Source: Roseivirga sp.
Lineage (GTDB): Bacteria; Bacteroidota; Bacteroidia; Cytophagales; Cyclobacteriaceae
Direction: 5' to 3'
Assembly: GCA_021404565.1 (NCBI GenBank)
Contig: JAAWWF010000008.1
Location: 124,001 to 188,000, forward strand
Length of the DNA stretch: 64,000 nt
The notes beneath the pieces were generated by a model, which saw only the letters and a program-made list of their open reading frames with translations, ran no database searches and had not been told where the DNA came from. A program made the position numbers and the translations under genes. Position 1 is the first letter of the stretch. Every line of letters starts with the position of its first letter. Below are positions 46,380 through 54,898 of the stretch, one piece after another.

Positions 46380-47249
46380 ATGAAGAAAGGAAACGAAGGG
46401 GATACCTCAGCACTCTATGTTTGGAATGGCATCTGTATGTTTTGGGGAACCTCCTTTCATACCGACCCCCACCTGCATAATACACTGCAATTGGTCTTCG
46501 ATATCGATAAACAGTTCAGGTTAAAAGATGCTGATACTGACTGGACGGCTTTTTCAGCAGCCATTATCAAAGACGGGCATCTGCATCAGTTGGATAGCTG
46601 TGGCAGTATCCAACTCTTTATCTACCTGGACAAAGACAGCGACTATGCGAAAAGACTCTGTGAAAAGTACCTGAGTAGCAGGGGAATTGCCGATCTGCAA
46701 CAGTCAGATATCAGAAAACTCAGCACCGACTTTTTTAAAAAACTGCTGGTTCAGTCAGACTGTAAGGTACTGATGGAGGGCTGTCAGACAATTTTTAATC
46801 GACTGATAGGCAGTCGGGAGATGAGTTCAGTGGACGAGCGAATTGCCAAGGCGGTTGCCTTTATATCAGGCGCACAACATCGCCAATTCAAGGTAGCCGA
46901 TGTAGCCGAGCATGTCTGCCTGTCTGAAAGTCGTTTAAGGCATCTCTTCAAAGAACAGGTGGGTCAGCCCATTCAAAATTTTATTATGTGGATGAAGGTG
47001 GTCGACTCCCTCAATATGATCTTGCAGGGAAAGCAGCTGGCACAAAGTGCTATTGATGCAGGTTTTTGGGATGGCTCTCACATGAACAGATCGTATAAGG
47101 AATTGATAGGACTGCCTCCGGGTCAGGTAAAAGCATTTGAAAAGCAACTCAGGATTGTGTCTTGTCGGGAGTCAGGGTTTTATACCCTCAAAACAGAACT
47201 GCATGAGAGCCTGAGCAGCAATAAAGCAAAACGAACCATAGAAATTTGA
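46380..47249 (+). CDS. AraC-family transcriptional regulator
   Basis: 289 residues from ATG 46380; a TTG 30 bp upstream is possible. The N-terminal part begins with WNGICMFWGTSFHTDPHLHNTLQLVF, a cupin-like sensing domain. The C-terminal AraC double helix-turn-helix includes FKVADVAEHVCLSESRLRHLFKEQVGQPIQNFIMWMK and IDAGFWDGSHMNRSYKELIGLPPG. The start of the next gene lies 1 bp after its stop, so the two form an operon. Confidence 0.88.
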   Translation: MKKGNEGDTSALYVWNGICMFWGTSFHTDPHLHNTLQLVFDIDKQFRLKDADTDWTAFSAAIIKDGHLHQLDSCGSIQLFIYLDKDSDYAKRLCEKYLSSRGIADLQQSDIRKLSTDFFKKLLVQSDCKVLMEGCQTIFNRLIGSREMSSVDERIAKAVAFISGAQHRQFKVADVAEHVCLSESRLRHLFKEQVGQPIQNFIMWMKVVDSLNMILQGKQLAQSAIDAGFWDGSHMNRSYKELIGLPPGQVKAFEKQLRIVSCRESGFYTLKTELHESLSSNKAKRTIEI

Positions 47250-47250
47250 T

Positions 47251-47736
47251 ATGAAGAAGATTGTACTACCACTGTTATGCCTGATCTGTCTGGCCGCTTG
47301 TACCGAAGGAGGAGCCTCTGAGATGGTAAACAAATCCAAGGTGACCGAAGAAGTGGAAAGCCGCCTGGGAGCTTTTGTAACTGCACTAAACAGCGGAGAT
47401 GCAACGGGACTTCTCGATTTCTACTCCAAAAAGGAGCGTTTCTATTGGGTGGAAGATGGTCAGATTACCTATCCCGACCATGCTACGCTGGCCGCTTCGC
47501 TGGAAGGTCTTTTTAGCACTCTGGAAAGTGCGGAAATGCGGGTGCTGGAGAGAAGAGTAGAGGTTTTAGCGCACAATAAGGTCAGTATTTATTCAGAGTA
47601 TGAACAAGATCTGAAAATGAAGTCGGGCTTTGCCTTCAGTATCAATGGAGCCATGACGGCCCTTATGGAAAAAGAGGATGGCGTCTGGCGTTATGTCATT
47701 GGCCATAGCTCTACCAGGAAGCAGCGGGGAGGGTAA
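47251..47736 (+). CDS. NTF2-like lipoprotein
   Basis: 161 residues with a lipobox (ICLAAC, Cys17). The mature part fits a SnoaL/DUF4440-like cone fold: VESRLGAFVTALNSGDATGLLDFYSKKERFYWVEDG, then strands ending KEDGVWRYVIGHSS. It starts 1 bp after the AraC regulator and is likely co-transcribed with it. No catalytic residue can be named. Confidence 0.75.
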   Translation: MKKIVLPLLCLICLAACTEGGASEMVNKSKVTEEVESRLGAFVTALNSGDATGLLDFYSKKERFYWVEDGQITYPDHATLAASLEGLFSTLESAEMRVLERRVEVLAHNKVSIYSEYEQDLKMKSGFAFSINGAMTALMEKEDGVWRYVIGHSSTRKQRGG

Positions 47737-48103
47737 CTGGTAAATTGGTCATTGGGGAATTGGTGAATAAGCGTTAGGTCAGACTCTTGAATACGCCATT
47801 AAGGAGAAACCTCACATTCAGGACGTAGGGCGCCCCCCTACAGGGGCCTGGGGTGAACGTGGGCTGGCACAAGTTCACCAAAGGTGATTTCGTTAATCTG
47901 GTGATCAGGAGATAGAGAGGGTAACGAAGACTTAGGTCAGACAGCATGTCGGACCGGCTTTGAAACCAGTCTTATGATCATTCAGGCGGACCAGTCGTCC
48001 GACCACTCAAAGTGGTCAGACAACTCGGGCGACAGACGACTTGGAGAAGAATGAGTGATGGCGACTTAAAACACAACAAGCAAAGATTTTAAACAGAAAA
48101 GAT
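47737..48103. repeat. 367-bp gap with dispersed repeats
   Basis: No gene. A copy of the CAGTCGTCCGA repeat lies at 47992-48020, containing the hairpin GACCACT (48001-48007) / AGTGGTC (48011-48017). Upstream are a GC-rich hairpin near 47826-47842 (GTAGGG ... CCCTAC) and two short ATTGG direct repeats near 47745-47765. Confidence 0.5.
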
Positions 48104-48502
48104 ATGGATAACACACTCTCACATTTCGCGATTTTCATTGATGATATCGACAGGGCCAAGGCCTTTTATGCTAAGGTGTTTCAATGGGGCTTCGATAGTT
48201 ATGGCCCGACTGATTTTGCTCAGATAAAAAGCAGCACTGGTGAAAACGGACAGCTAATAGGCGCATTGCAAGACCGCAAATACCAAATGACCGAAGAAAA
48301 GGGGATTGGTTTTGAGTGCAGCATCAGCGTTGAAGATGTAGATGCGATTGCAGCACTGGTCTCCGGCAGTGGAGGAGAAATACTGATGCCGAAAACGGAG
48401 ATTCCTCATGTGGGCTCGTTGATCAAGTTCAAAGATACCGAAGGCAATATCGTCTGTGCCATGCAGTACCAGCCACATATCAGGGAGGCAATGAAGGGGT
48501 AG
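48104..48502 (+). CDS. VOC (glyoxalase/bleomycin-resistance fold) protein
   Basis: 132 residues, ATG start. One VOC unit: SHFAIFIDDIDRAKAFYAKVFQWGFDSYG, then the second beta-alpha-beta-beta-beta module from ECSISVEDVDAIAALVSGSGGEIL to FKDTEGNIVCAMQY. The metal ligands of the fold fit at His7 and in GNIVCAM, but glyoxalase I activity is not implied. Two modules in one chain make a compact domain that usually dimerises. Confidence 0.85.
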   Translation: MDNTLSHFAIFIDDIDRAKAFYAKVFQWGFDSYGPTDFAQIKSSTGENGQLIGALQDRKYQMTEEKGIGFECSISVEDVDAIAALVSGSGGEILMPKTEIPHVGSLIKFKDTEGNIVCAMQYQPHIREAMKG

Positions 48503-48504
48503 CT

Positions 48505-49091
48505 TTATGATACTTCTATGAATTCTCGGAGGTTAGTGATTATAGAGTTGTGACCTTTCCAGCCTGTTATGGTTTCATTGTTTTCCAAAAGTGCAATATC
48601 AGTCAATTCGGGTAATGGAAGTTGCATAGGCTGACTGAAATCGTAAACCCTGATTGAGTAAGGGCAAGCCCAATAGCAGCCTGTTACGGCCAATTTTTTA
48701 CCATCAGGAGATAAATGAAATCTGTCCAAATAAAGTCATTTTTGTCAGGTGAAAAACCTGATAAGCGCCTTGTGGTAAGGTCGAGAACCGTTTGTCCGCC
48801 ATAGAGGTCCTATGAACAAATTAGATAGTCGGTATTCTTAACTGATAGCCAGGCATGAAAGAAACTATCATCATTGCAGATGAAATGAAAAAGACGTGCT
48901 TCATGTTCTACCTCAAAAACTTCAACTTGCGTGATTTTCCAGTTGAGTTTTTCCTCCTTAGGAGCATGATAAGAAGCAAGAATCCGATACCTGGCGTCTG
49001 GTGAAAGGAACGTTTCCTGACGAGTCTTGCGGAGGGAACCTGACTCGAATAACTGCTGCAATTGATCCCTTACTTTTTTGATATAGTTCAT
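48505..49091 (-). pseudogene. Decayed gene: one in-frame stop plus one frameshift
   Basis: Two adjacent minus-strand frames (49091-48810 and 48729-48505) belong to one former gene. The first starts at ATG and reads to an in-frame TAG after KNTDYLICS. The reading continues past it as DLYGGQTVLDLTTRRLSGFSP, then the coherent reading moves to another frame at about 48729 and goes on with FHLSPDGKKLAVTGCYWACPYSIRVYDFSQP. That last stretch is the recognisable core of small propeller-like cytosolic proteins with the SPDG/GCYWACPY pattern. Both the stop and the shift would have to be sequencing errors for the gene to be intact. Confidence 0.7.
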
Positions 49092-49124
49092 ATCTCCTTC
49101 AGGGCTGGAAAATCTGAATGGTCA

Positions 49125-49727
49125 TCACTCATACTTCCTGATCACCTCTCCATTATCCTTACCCATCACACTTCTTACATAGGCATTGATCACCTTGGGG
49201 GTAGGCACGGGGTTATGGCCGGGGAAGTAGCTCTTATACTTTTCATAGGCATCTTCAACCATACCAAGCGAAACTACATTAAGCCGGATACCACGGGGCA
49301 TCTCGAGTGCGGCTGCTTGTACAAAACTGTGAATACCTCCATTGACCATGGCGGCACTGGCCGTTTTCACTACGGGGTCGTCTGCCAGAATACCTGTAGA
49401 GAGCGTGATAGAGCCCTTGTCATTCAGATAATCCTGACCGATTCTTGCCAGGTTAACCTGCCCCATCAGCTTACTTCTCAGGCCTATATAATAGTCCTCT
49501 TCGCTCAATTCGCTAAAGGGTGCCCATTTGGCTTCTCCTGCTATACCAATGATTGCATCAAGCTTACCTGTCTGCTCAAACATGGCCTTGATGGAAGTGC
49601 TATCAGTGAGATCCACTGTTACATCACCAGCACTGCGTCCGGCTATGATGACTTCGTTTTCCTGGGCAAGATGATCTGAAACCCTTTTCCCGATGGTACC
49701 ATTGCCTCCTATGATTAATATTTTCAT
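49125..49727 (-). CDS. Short SDR-like NAD(P)-binding protein without YxxxK
   Basis: 200 residues from ATG 49725-49727. The cofactor site is GGNGTIG (8-14) and the later IAGRS suggests NADP. Aligning on MPRGIRLNVV, the YxxxK positions are held by Ser and Val (SAAMV). This short class of SDR-like proteins with a missing catalytic pair is widespread, so the loss is probably ancestral. The ArsR regulator gene lies 31 bp upstream on the same strand. Confidence 0.82.
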   Translation of the reverse strand: MKILIIGGNGTIGKRVSDHLAQENEVIIAGRSAGDVTVDLTDSTSIKAMFEQTGKLDAIIGIAGEAKWAPFSELSEEDYYIGLRSKLMGQVNLARIGQDYLNDKGSITLSTGILADDPVVKTASAAMVNGGIHSFVQAAALEMPRGIRLNVVSLGMVEDAYEKYKSYFPGHNPVPTPKVINAYVRSVMGKDNGEVIRKYE

Positions 49728-49758
49728 GTTCAATTTTTTAGAGAGTTATAGAGAAAGA

Positions 49759-50061
49759 CTACTCAAAATACTCGCGGTAACACCTTAATACTTCCTCATT
49801 TCTTTTAAAATAAGACCATTTGCCATGGCGTGTAGAAATCAGTAGCCCACACTTTTCCATCATGCTCAGGTAAGTCGAGATGGTGGATTGTGAAAGCTGA
49901 GTCTTTTCCTGAATGTAACTGGCACAAACCCCGTCATTGAAATGCTTTACCGTTTCATGAGGGGGAAAATTACTTTCCGGCTCTTTCAACCAGTTCAGAA
50001 TGTTTAAGCGCACCGGATTGGAGAGTGATTTACTGATGTCTATGATATTGAGTTCATCCAC
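49759..50061 (-). CDS. ArsR-family winged-helix regulator
   Basis: 100 residues, GTG start (50059-50061), with no ATG that keeps the first helix. The ArsR fold is clear: ISKSLSNPVRLNILNWLKE, the recognition helix TQLSQSTISTYLSMMEKCGLL, and the wing TRHGKWSYFKRNEE. A Cys in the middle (GVCASY) is the only possible metal-type ligand. It precedes the short SDR gene and probably controls it. Confidence 0.88.
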   Translation of the reverse strand: MDELNIIDISKSLSNPVRLNILNWLKEPESNFPPHETVKHFNDGVCASYIQEKTQLSQSTISTYLSMMEKCGLLISTRHGKWSYFKRNEEVLRCYREYFE

Positions 50062-50133
50062 AATGCAAACATATCGATAAATCTCGATATGTAGAAATGA
50101 AAGATTGAATAAAATGAGATTATGTAATAATCC

Positions 50134-51288
50134 TTATCCTTTGGCTACCTGCCAGGCCTCCAGTATCGCCTTTTCCCTGGCCAGAACGGTTCTGGTGTTT
50201 TGTTCGTATTTGGTTTTTCTTTCAGTATCCACCGCCTCAGAATTCCACCAGTCGTAGGTATCTTTTACCGTAGTTTTTACTTCTCGAAAGCTAAGTCCGG
50301 CCTGAATGGCGCGCTTGTTCTGCACCAGGGCAGAGGCATAGTAGTCGTCTTCGGGCATAATCCAGGGGATGATAAATGAAACCCTTTGTTCCTTAAGAAA
50401 AGCCGTGTCTTCTACCAGCACAATGTTGGACTCCACATCAAAGGCTTTGCTGGCTTTTTCAGCAAATTCCAGCACACCCTGTGGGTTTTGCGGGCCTGCT
50501 GCATTATAGGTGCCTGCTGTTTTATTTTCTGCCAGTCTGATGCACCATTCGGCTACATCGCGTACATCAATGTATTGTACGGGATCATCTGCCTTACCCG
50601 GAACGAAAATATCGCCCCCTTTTGCCAGACGCAATGGCCAGTACATAAACCGGTCGGTTCTGTCCGCAGGGCCTAGCATATAGGTGGGTCTTACTACGGT
50701 AGTGCGGTCTTCCCCAAAAGATTTGATCGCCTCCAGCTCCGATTTGGCCTTCATTACGCCAAAAGAGTCGCGCTCAGGGGCGGTACCATCTTCTTTAAGC
50801 GGGTCTTTCAGCAGCACGGGCGTATCTTCATCTACATTGGCCTCGCGATGGGGGTAATATACCCCCGTAGAAGAGATGTAGAGGTACATGCCTACCTTAT
50901 CTTTGAGCAACTCAGCCGTTCTGTGGGTCCAGTCTGCCGCCCTGCCTGAGTTGTCTATCACTACATCCCATTCGCGATTTTCAAGAGCGGTGAGATTGTC
51001 CTGCCGATCACCAATAAGGCTTTCTACCTGCTCAAAGGCTTCAGTATTAACGGTAGGGATTGTTTTGCCTCTGGTAAAGGTCGTCACCTTATGGCCTCTG
51101 CTGATGGCGTAAGCCACCTGATGAGGTCCCAGAAAGCTGGTACCACCCAAAATCAGAATGCGCAATGGGGTCTTTTTACTTTCGCCTTCGGCCATGCAGG
51201 ATAACAAACCTGTTCCGACCAATGGCAGGCCTATTCCCAGGGTCAGTCCTTTTTTTAAAAAATCCCTTTTTGATTCTGACTTTTTCAT
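50134..51288 (-). CDS. Exported NAD-dependent epimerase/dehydratase-like protein
   Basis: 384 residues. The N-terminus SKRDFLKKGLTLGIGLPLVGTGLLSC resembles a Tat signal with Lys-Arg instead of Arg-Arg, followed by a possible lipobox Cys31. The extended-SDR Rossmann motif is GGTSFLG (49-55), followed by the family features TFTRGK, VVIDNSGR, and YISSTGVYYPH in place of YxxxK; the downstream VQYIDVRDVAEWCIRLAE and TYNAAGP are typical. A folded nicotinamide-dependent enzyme outside the cytoplasm would fit Tat export. Substrate unknown. Confidence 0.8.
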   Translation of the reverse strand: MKKSESKRDFLKKGLTLGIGLPLVGTGLLSCMAEGESKKTPLRILILGGTSFLGPHQVAYAISRGHKVTTFTRGKTIPTVNTEAFEQVESLIGDRQDNLTALENREWDVVIDNSGRAADWTHRTAELLKDKVGMYLYISSTGVYYPHREANVDEDTPVLLKDPLKEDGTAPERDSFGVMKAKSELEAIKSFGEDRTTVVRPTYMLGPADRTDRFMYWPLRLAKGGDIFVPGKADDPVQYIDVRDVAEWCIRLAENKTAGTYNAAGPQNPQGVLEFAEKASKAFDVESNIVLVEDTAFLKEQRVSFIIPWIMPEDDYYASALVQNKRAIQAGLSFREVKTTVKDTYDWWNSEAVDTERKTKYEQNTRTVLAREKAILEAWQVAKG

Positions 51289-51436
51289 AGCGATACGGTT
51301 TTGTGCTGAGAGGCAATGCTGACTCCAAAACAGTCAGAAGTTAGGAAGACTTTTTGAATTCAATAAAATCTATTTGATAGTGCGGCATTGGAGTAGAACA
51401 ATTGCTATTTTAGAATTCACTTTTCAGGATCAAAAC

Positions 51437-52024
51437 ATGTCTATCAACTATTCTTTCGGTTTACCTCTGAAGCACAATTATGCTGAATTTGTTTGCTACC
51501 CTAATTACTTCCTTCCTCATGAAGTCGATAGGGTGAGGGCACTGTGGGATCAGGAAAAGGCAGATGAGGCTACTTTGAGTGGAACGACCAGTGAAGACGA
51601 TGAACTTAGAAAGAGTTCTGTCATCTTTATTGAAAATGAGATTGAGAACGCCTGGATTTATCAGAAGATGGCCGGCATAGCCATGCAGGTGAACAATGAA
51701 CGCTTCTGGTTTGACATTTTGGGATTTCATCAAAACCTTCAACTAACAAATTACTCCGTGGGTGATCACTTTAACTGGCACCAGGATTTTGGTCGCGGTG
51801 AAATTTCGGACCGTAAAATCAGCCTTACCGTACAGCTTTCAGATCCTGATGAGTATGAGGGAGGTGACCTGGAGTTTATGATCAACCATAAGGTGGTGCA
51901 GGTGCCTAGGGAAAAGGGCACGATCATCATATTTCCCTCCTACATACTTCACAGGGTAACACCGATTACGAAAGGCAGGCGCAAGTCTATCGTAGGCTGG
52001 GTGGCAGGACCTCCGTTTCGTTAA
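51437..52024 (+). CDS. 2-oxoglutarate/Fe(II)-dependent oxygenase (prolyl 4-hydroxylase-like)
   Basis: 195 residues from ATG 51437; the frame from 51374 would add 21 residues without support. The double-stranded beta-helix iron site is HQD (His115, Asp117), His172 (LHRVTP) and the 2-oxoglutarate-binding Arg182 (RKSIVGW). The pattern YEGGDLEF...PREKGTIIIFPS matches the PKHD/P4H-like class. Such enzymes hydroxylate proteins or small molecules. Confidence 0.88.
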   Translation: MSINYSFGLPLKHNYAEFVCYPNYFLPHEVDRVRALWDQEKADEATLSGTTSEDDELRKSSVIFIENEIENAWIYQKMAGIAMQVNNERFWFDILGFHQNLQLTNYSVGDHFNWHQDFGRGEISDRKISLTVQLSDPDEYEGGDLEFMINHKVVQVPREKGTIIIFPSYILHRVTPITKGRRKSIVGWVAGPPFR

Positions 52025-52138
52025 GAGGCATCCGGTTCGATGGTAATGAAGGGCTATGCCCTGTGTTTCACCCTCAGGTGGCAATATAGCTTTTTGATCC
52101 CGGATGGATTGTTTATTCAGCGATTTTGCGATCCTTAC

Positions 52139-52507
52139 TTAGTTGAACTGACTCTTGGCTAAGAGTTGAAGACTTGCATACTTCCCCCGAACTAAATTCA
52201 CTTCCGCCTTTGTTTTTTTCCGTGCCTGATAATCTTTGTAGATGCTTATCCACCAGGCGGGAAGAACTACATACTGCCAAATTTGAATTTGTGATCGTTT
52301 GTAGTCAATGTCAGGTATTGCATTTGCTGCCGTTTTGAATTCTTCACTTTCGATACGTTCATTCACGTATCGCTTTAGTTCCAGAGAGTATCTGGCAAAG
52401 GACTCAATTTCTTCTGCTGAGTCGTTACCATGAATAATTCGTTCGGCATTGGCTAGAATATCCGTCAATTGTCGGGCTAGCAGAGTGTGAGCTTTTTCTT
52501 GATCCAT
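52139..52507 (-). CDS. Small protein of unknown function
   Basis: 122 residues, ATG start. Mostly helical, with a hydrophobic segment at about 78-91 (IWQYVVLPAWWISIY) that may be a membrane-associated helix, followed by a basic stretch KDYQARKKTK. No family is recognised. The next unknown gene upstream on the strand lies about 200 bp away. Confidence 0.55.
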   Translation of the reverse strand: MDQEKAHTLLARQLTDILANAERIIHGNDSAEEIESFARYSLELKRYVNERIESEEFKTAANAIPDIDYKRSQIQIWQYVVLPAWWISIYKDYQARKKTKAEVNLVRGKYASLQLLAKSQFN

Positions 52508-52704
52508 GGGTTCATCTTCTTGTGGAACTTACGCATAGTATTTGACAGACAGTACCATGCGAGGTTGTTCTTTCCCGAACCAAGATTGTATTTTTTATCC
52601 ATCCCGTCAAATGGGCAATGAGACTTAAAGGATAGAGTATCGTGGATAGAAACTACTTAGGCTCCAGTGTGAATACGCGTTGATGTGCCTTTCCTAAAAG
52701 CTGC

Positions 52705-53454
52705 TTATTTGTAATTATACGCTGTTAGAGGTTTCTTGAGATTATTCAAGTAAGATTCAAGGTGCTCTAATTTGCTGTGTTTTGGGACATACCTAATACT
52801 GACCTCTTCTAATTCTGGGTTAGAGGTCAACCATATTTGACCTTTCGCGAGTTTAAGACCAAAGTTGTTCGAGTCCATCCATCCGAATTCTCTGATATCC
52901 TTCCCCCAGGAAAAATTTACCTGATCAGTTTCTAAGAGAACTTGTGCCATCAAATTCTCATCATTTATCCGACCGATTTCAGAAGTGAATGTCGCCAGAT
53001 GTTCTGTGAGGTTAATGCGTATGCGCCCTTTTTGTTTCTTGTTCCGGCTTAGTTTAAAATCAGACCGATAAACAAATCGATAGTTGTCCTCCACGCTCTT
53101 TTCATAAGCGTCATCAATACATCTTTGATCCCAATTATGCTCGTTCGCCAGTGAAGTAAGACCAGCGTACACGAGCTCTAAAATGACTTTTCTTTTAGAT
53201 TGCTCGCTGAAGTTTACGAACTCTTCAATATCGATTCTTGTCTGATATGTATAGATGCTGCCAAAATGTAAATTCCCGGGTTCGGAAAAGGCTTCTTCAA
53301 TTTCAATATTCACCCGATGCTTGAACATCTTCAGCCTGTTATCCAGGTGCTTCGAAAAGAGCCATAAGACTTCTCTATAAAAAGGCATTACTTCATATTT
53401 ATCCACCTGTGGGTAACTAAGGTAAATCTCGAGCAAGGGATTTAGGAAGTTCAT
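52705..53454 (-). CDS. Protein of unknown function
   Basis: 249 residues from ATG 53452-53454; an upstream TTG would add six. No signal peptide, no membrane helix. A mixed alpha/beta chain with an Arg/Lys-rich middle (KLSRNKKQKGRIRINLTEH) and a C-terminal region rich in aromatic strands (VNFSWGKDIREFGWMDSNNFGLKL). Family not recognised. Confidence 0.55.
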   Translation of the reverse strand: MNFLNPLLEIYLSYPQVDKYEVMPFYREVLWLFSKHLDNRLKMFKHRVNIEIEEAFSEPGNLHFGSIYTYQTRIDIEEFVNFSEQSKRKVILELVYAGLTSLANEHNWDQRCIDDAYEKSVEDNYRFVYRSDFKLSRNKKQKGRIRINLTEHLATFTSEIGRINDENLMAQVLLETDQVNFSWGKDIREFGWMDSNNFGLKLAKGQIWLTSNPELEEVSIRYVPKHSKLEHLESYLNNLKKPLTAYNYK

Positions 53455-53574
53455 TTGGTTTTTTACCTGCAAAACGGTGATGTATGGAATTTGATCTAAA
53501 GTTCTTGAATAACCAATTTTTTGGCAGAGCTATGTATTGTCTTCAACTGATCTTGTTCTAGTAGTGGTCAATTT

Positions 53575-53898
53575 CTACTTAGGCTCCAGTGTAAGTACAT
53601 ACTGGTGTGCCTTGTCCAGATAGGAGGCTACAAGCTCTAAATCGTCAAACATATTTTCAGGAATCAATACATAGCCGCGCATAAAGGCTCCGTGAGATTT
53701 AAAGCGTGTAGTCTGATGCTCGTTCATAAACTTTTCACCGTCCTCTTTGGAGAGTCTGAAGCCCAGCTCTCCGGCTTTGTTGAGCAAGGAGAACATATGC
53801 CCGTTGGCAGAGGTGTAGGGCATGGTTTTGCCAAGGCGGGCAAGTTCAGGGCACATGGCCACTATTTTATCGAAGCGTCTAAGGTTTTCTTCCCACAT
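53575..53898 (-). CDS. Small TfoX-N-terminal-like protein
   Basis: 107 residues. The sequence YTSANGHMFSLLNKAGELGFRLSKEDGEKFMNEHQTTRFKSHGAFMRGYVLIP resembles the small domain of TfoX-N/YjbR-like proteins (nucleation strand GHMFS...LGFRLS, then the GAFMRGYVLIP strand). The resemblance is moderate. It follows an SRPBCC gene by 2 bp and ends a three-gene run with a VOC gene. Confidence 0.6.
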   Translation of the reverse strand: MWEENLRRFDKIVAMCPELARLGKTMPYTSANGHMFSLLNKAGELGFRLSKEDGEKFMNEHQTTRFKSHGAFMRGYVLIPENMFDDLELVASYLDKAHQYVLTLEPK

Positions 53899-53900
53899 GG

Positions 53901-54344
53901 TTATGGCTGTTTTTCTACGAATTCCTTGAAATTATTCATCCAGCGTTGAGCAGGTTTTTTATACATACCGGGAAACAGAATGGCCATGAGTCTCGGCATA
54001 AGCCAATTGATACGTGTGTACTCTATTTCCGTATCATATCGGGTACGGTTTTCACTCAGTGCTGTGAAAGTGCATTTCATGGTGTTATCCATGTGTTTGT
54101 GGTGATAATGACCTTCAAAGACCTCCGGTAGTCGGTTGCTGGTGATGGTTTCTGTGAGCTCCATCTCACCTTTGCCCATTTGATAATACATTTTAGAAAT
54201 GGCTCCATCCTGTCCGGCAGTGCCACTTACCAGTTGTTTTCTTAAAAAACCTTCCTGGTATTCTCCAAGGTATTCGGGGTTGGCAAAAAATGAGGCTACT
54301 ACCTCTTTTGGCTTGTCGATATCTATCGTACCTGTGAATTTCAT
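53901..54344 (-). CDS. SRPBCC-fold protein
   Basis: 147 residues, ATG start. KFTGTIDIDKPKEVVASFFANPEYLGEY opens the helix-grip fold; the sheet and the C-terminal helix QRWMNNFKEFVE close it. Such proteins bind hydrophobic ligands. It lies between the VOC gene (upstream, 43 bp) and the TfoX-like gene (downstream, 2 bp). Confidence 0.8.
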   Translation of the reverse strand: MKFTGTIDIDKPKEVVASFFANPEYLGEYQEGFLRKQLVSGTAGQDGAISKMYYQMGKGEMELTETITSNRLPEVFEGHYHHKHMDNTMKCTFTALSENRTRYDTEIEYTRINWLMPRLMAILFPGMYKKPAQRWMNNFKEFVEKQP

Positions 54345-54387
54345 AGTGTCTAATTTAAACTTTTTGATGGAATGTGAGGAGATGGCA

Positions 54388-54780
54388 TCAGCCTTTGAAT
54401 ACCAACATCCACTGTACTTCGTATTGGTCTCTGATCATACCAAAACCACTGCTGATAGGAAATAACACCTTGCCCTCCTCCGCCATCTTATCGAAGCAGC
54501 TTTGCTGACTTTTCTGATCGGGAAAGGTGACGTACAGAGAGATATTGTTACCTGGGTTGGTTTGGTAGTCTGGGAGGTTATCCGAGGCTTTAATCACCAG
54601 ACTTCCGGCCTGTAACTCTGAATTAAATATGAGGTCTGTACATTCTGCAGGAGCTTCCATGGGAGATTCACCAAAGGTTTGCATGGTGGTGATTTTTCCG
54701 TTGAAAAGTTGTCGATAGAAAGCCATGGCTTCGCGGCATTTTCCCGGAAACACCAGGTAGGGAATGGTTGGTTGCATCAT
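54388..54780 (-). CDS. PhnB-like VOC protein
   Basis: 130 residues from ATG 54778-54780; a frame from 54891 would add 37 residues outside the domain. The sequence MMQPTIPYLVFPGKCREAMAFYRQLFNGK and the late DQYEVQWML are typical of the PhnB/3-demethylubiquinone-type glyoxalase-fold group. Metal ligands of real glyoxalases are absent, so a binding or unassigned role is likely. First of three small genes (VOC, SRPBCC, TfoX-like) on one strand. Confidence 0.8.
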   Translation of the reverse strand: MMQPTIPYLVFPGKCREAMAFYRQLFNGKITTMQTFGESPMEAPAECTDLIFNSELQAGSLVIKASDNLPDYQTNPGNNISLYVTFPDQKSQQSCFDKMAEEGKVLFPISSGFGMIRDQYEVQWMLVFKG

Positions 54781-54898
54781 CTGATCTATGTGAAAGTTTA
54801 TTCGTTTGCCCTTTGTTGGGTTTATCGAATATGGACTATAGAGATTGATTTGAGGTAACAAAACCGTTTTGTTACCTCCATTTGATGTCAATGGTGTG

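Noticed and set aside
49062-49679. A 205-codon plus-strand gene
   Set aside because: It lies entirely antisense to the short SDR gene and shows no family features.
52139-53454. Toxin-antitoxin pair formed by the two small unknown genes
   Set aside because: They are about 200 bp apart and neither shows a DNA-binding or nuclease pattern.
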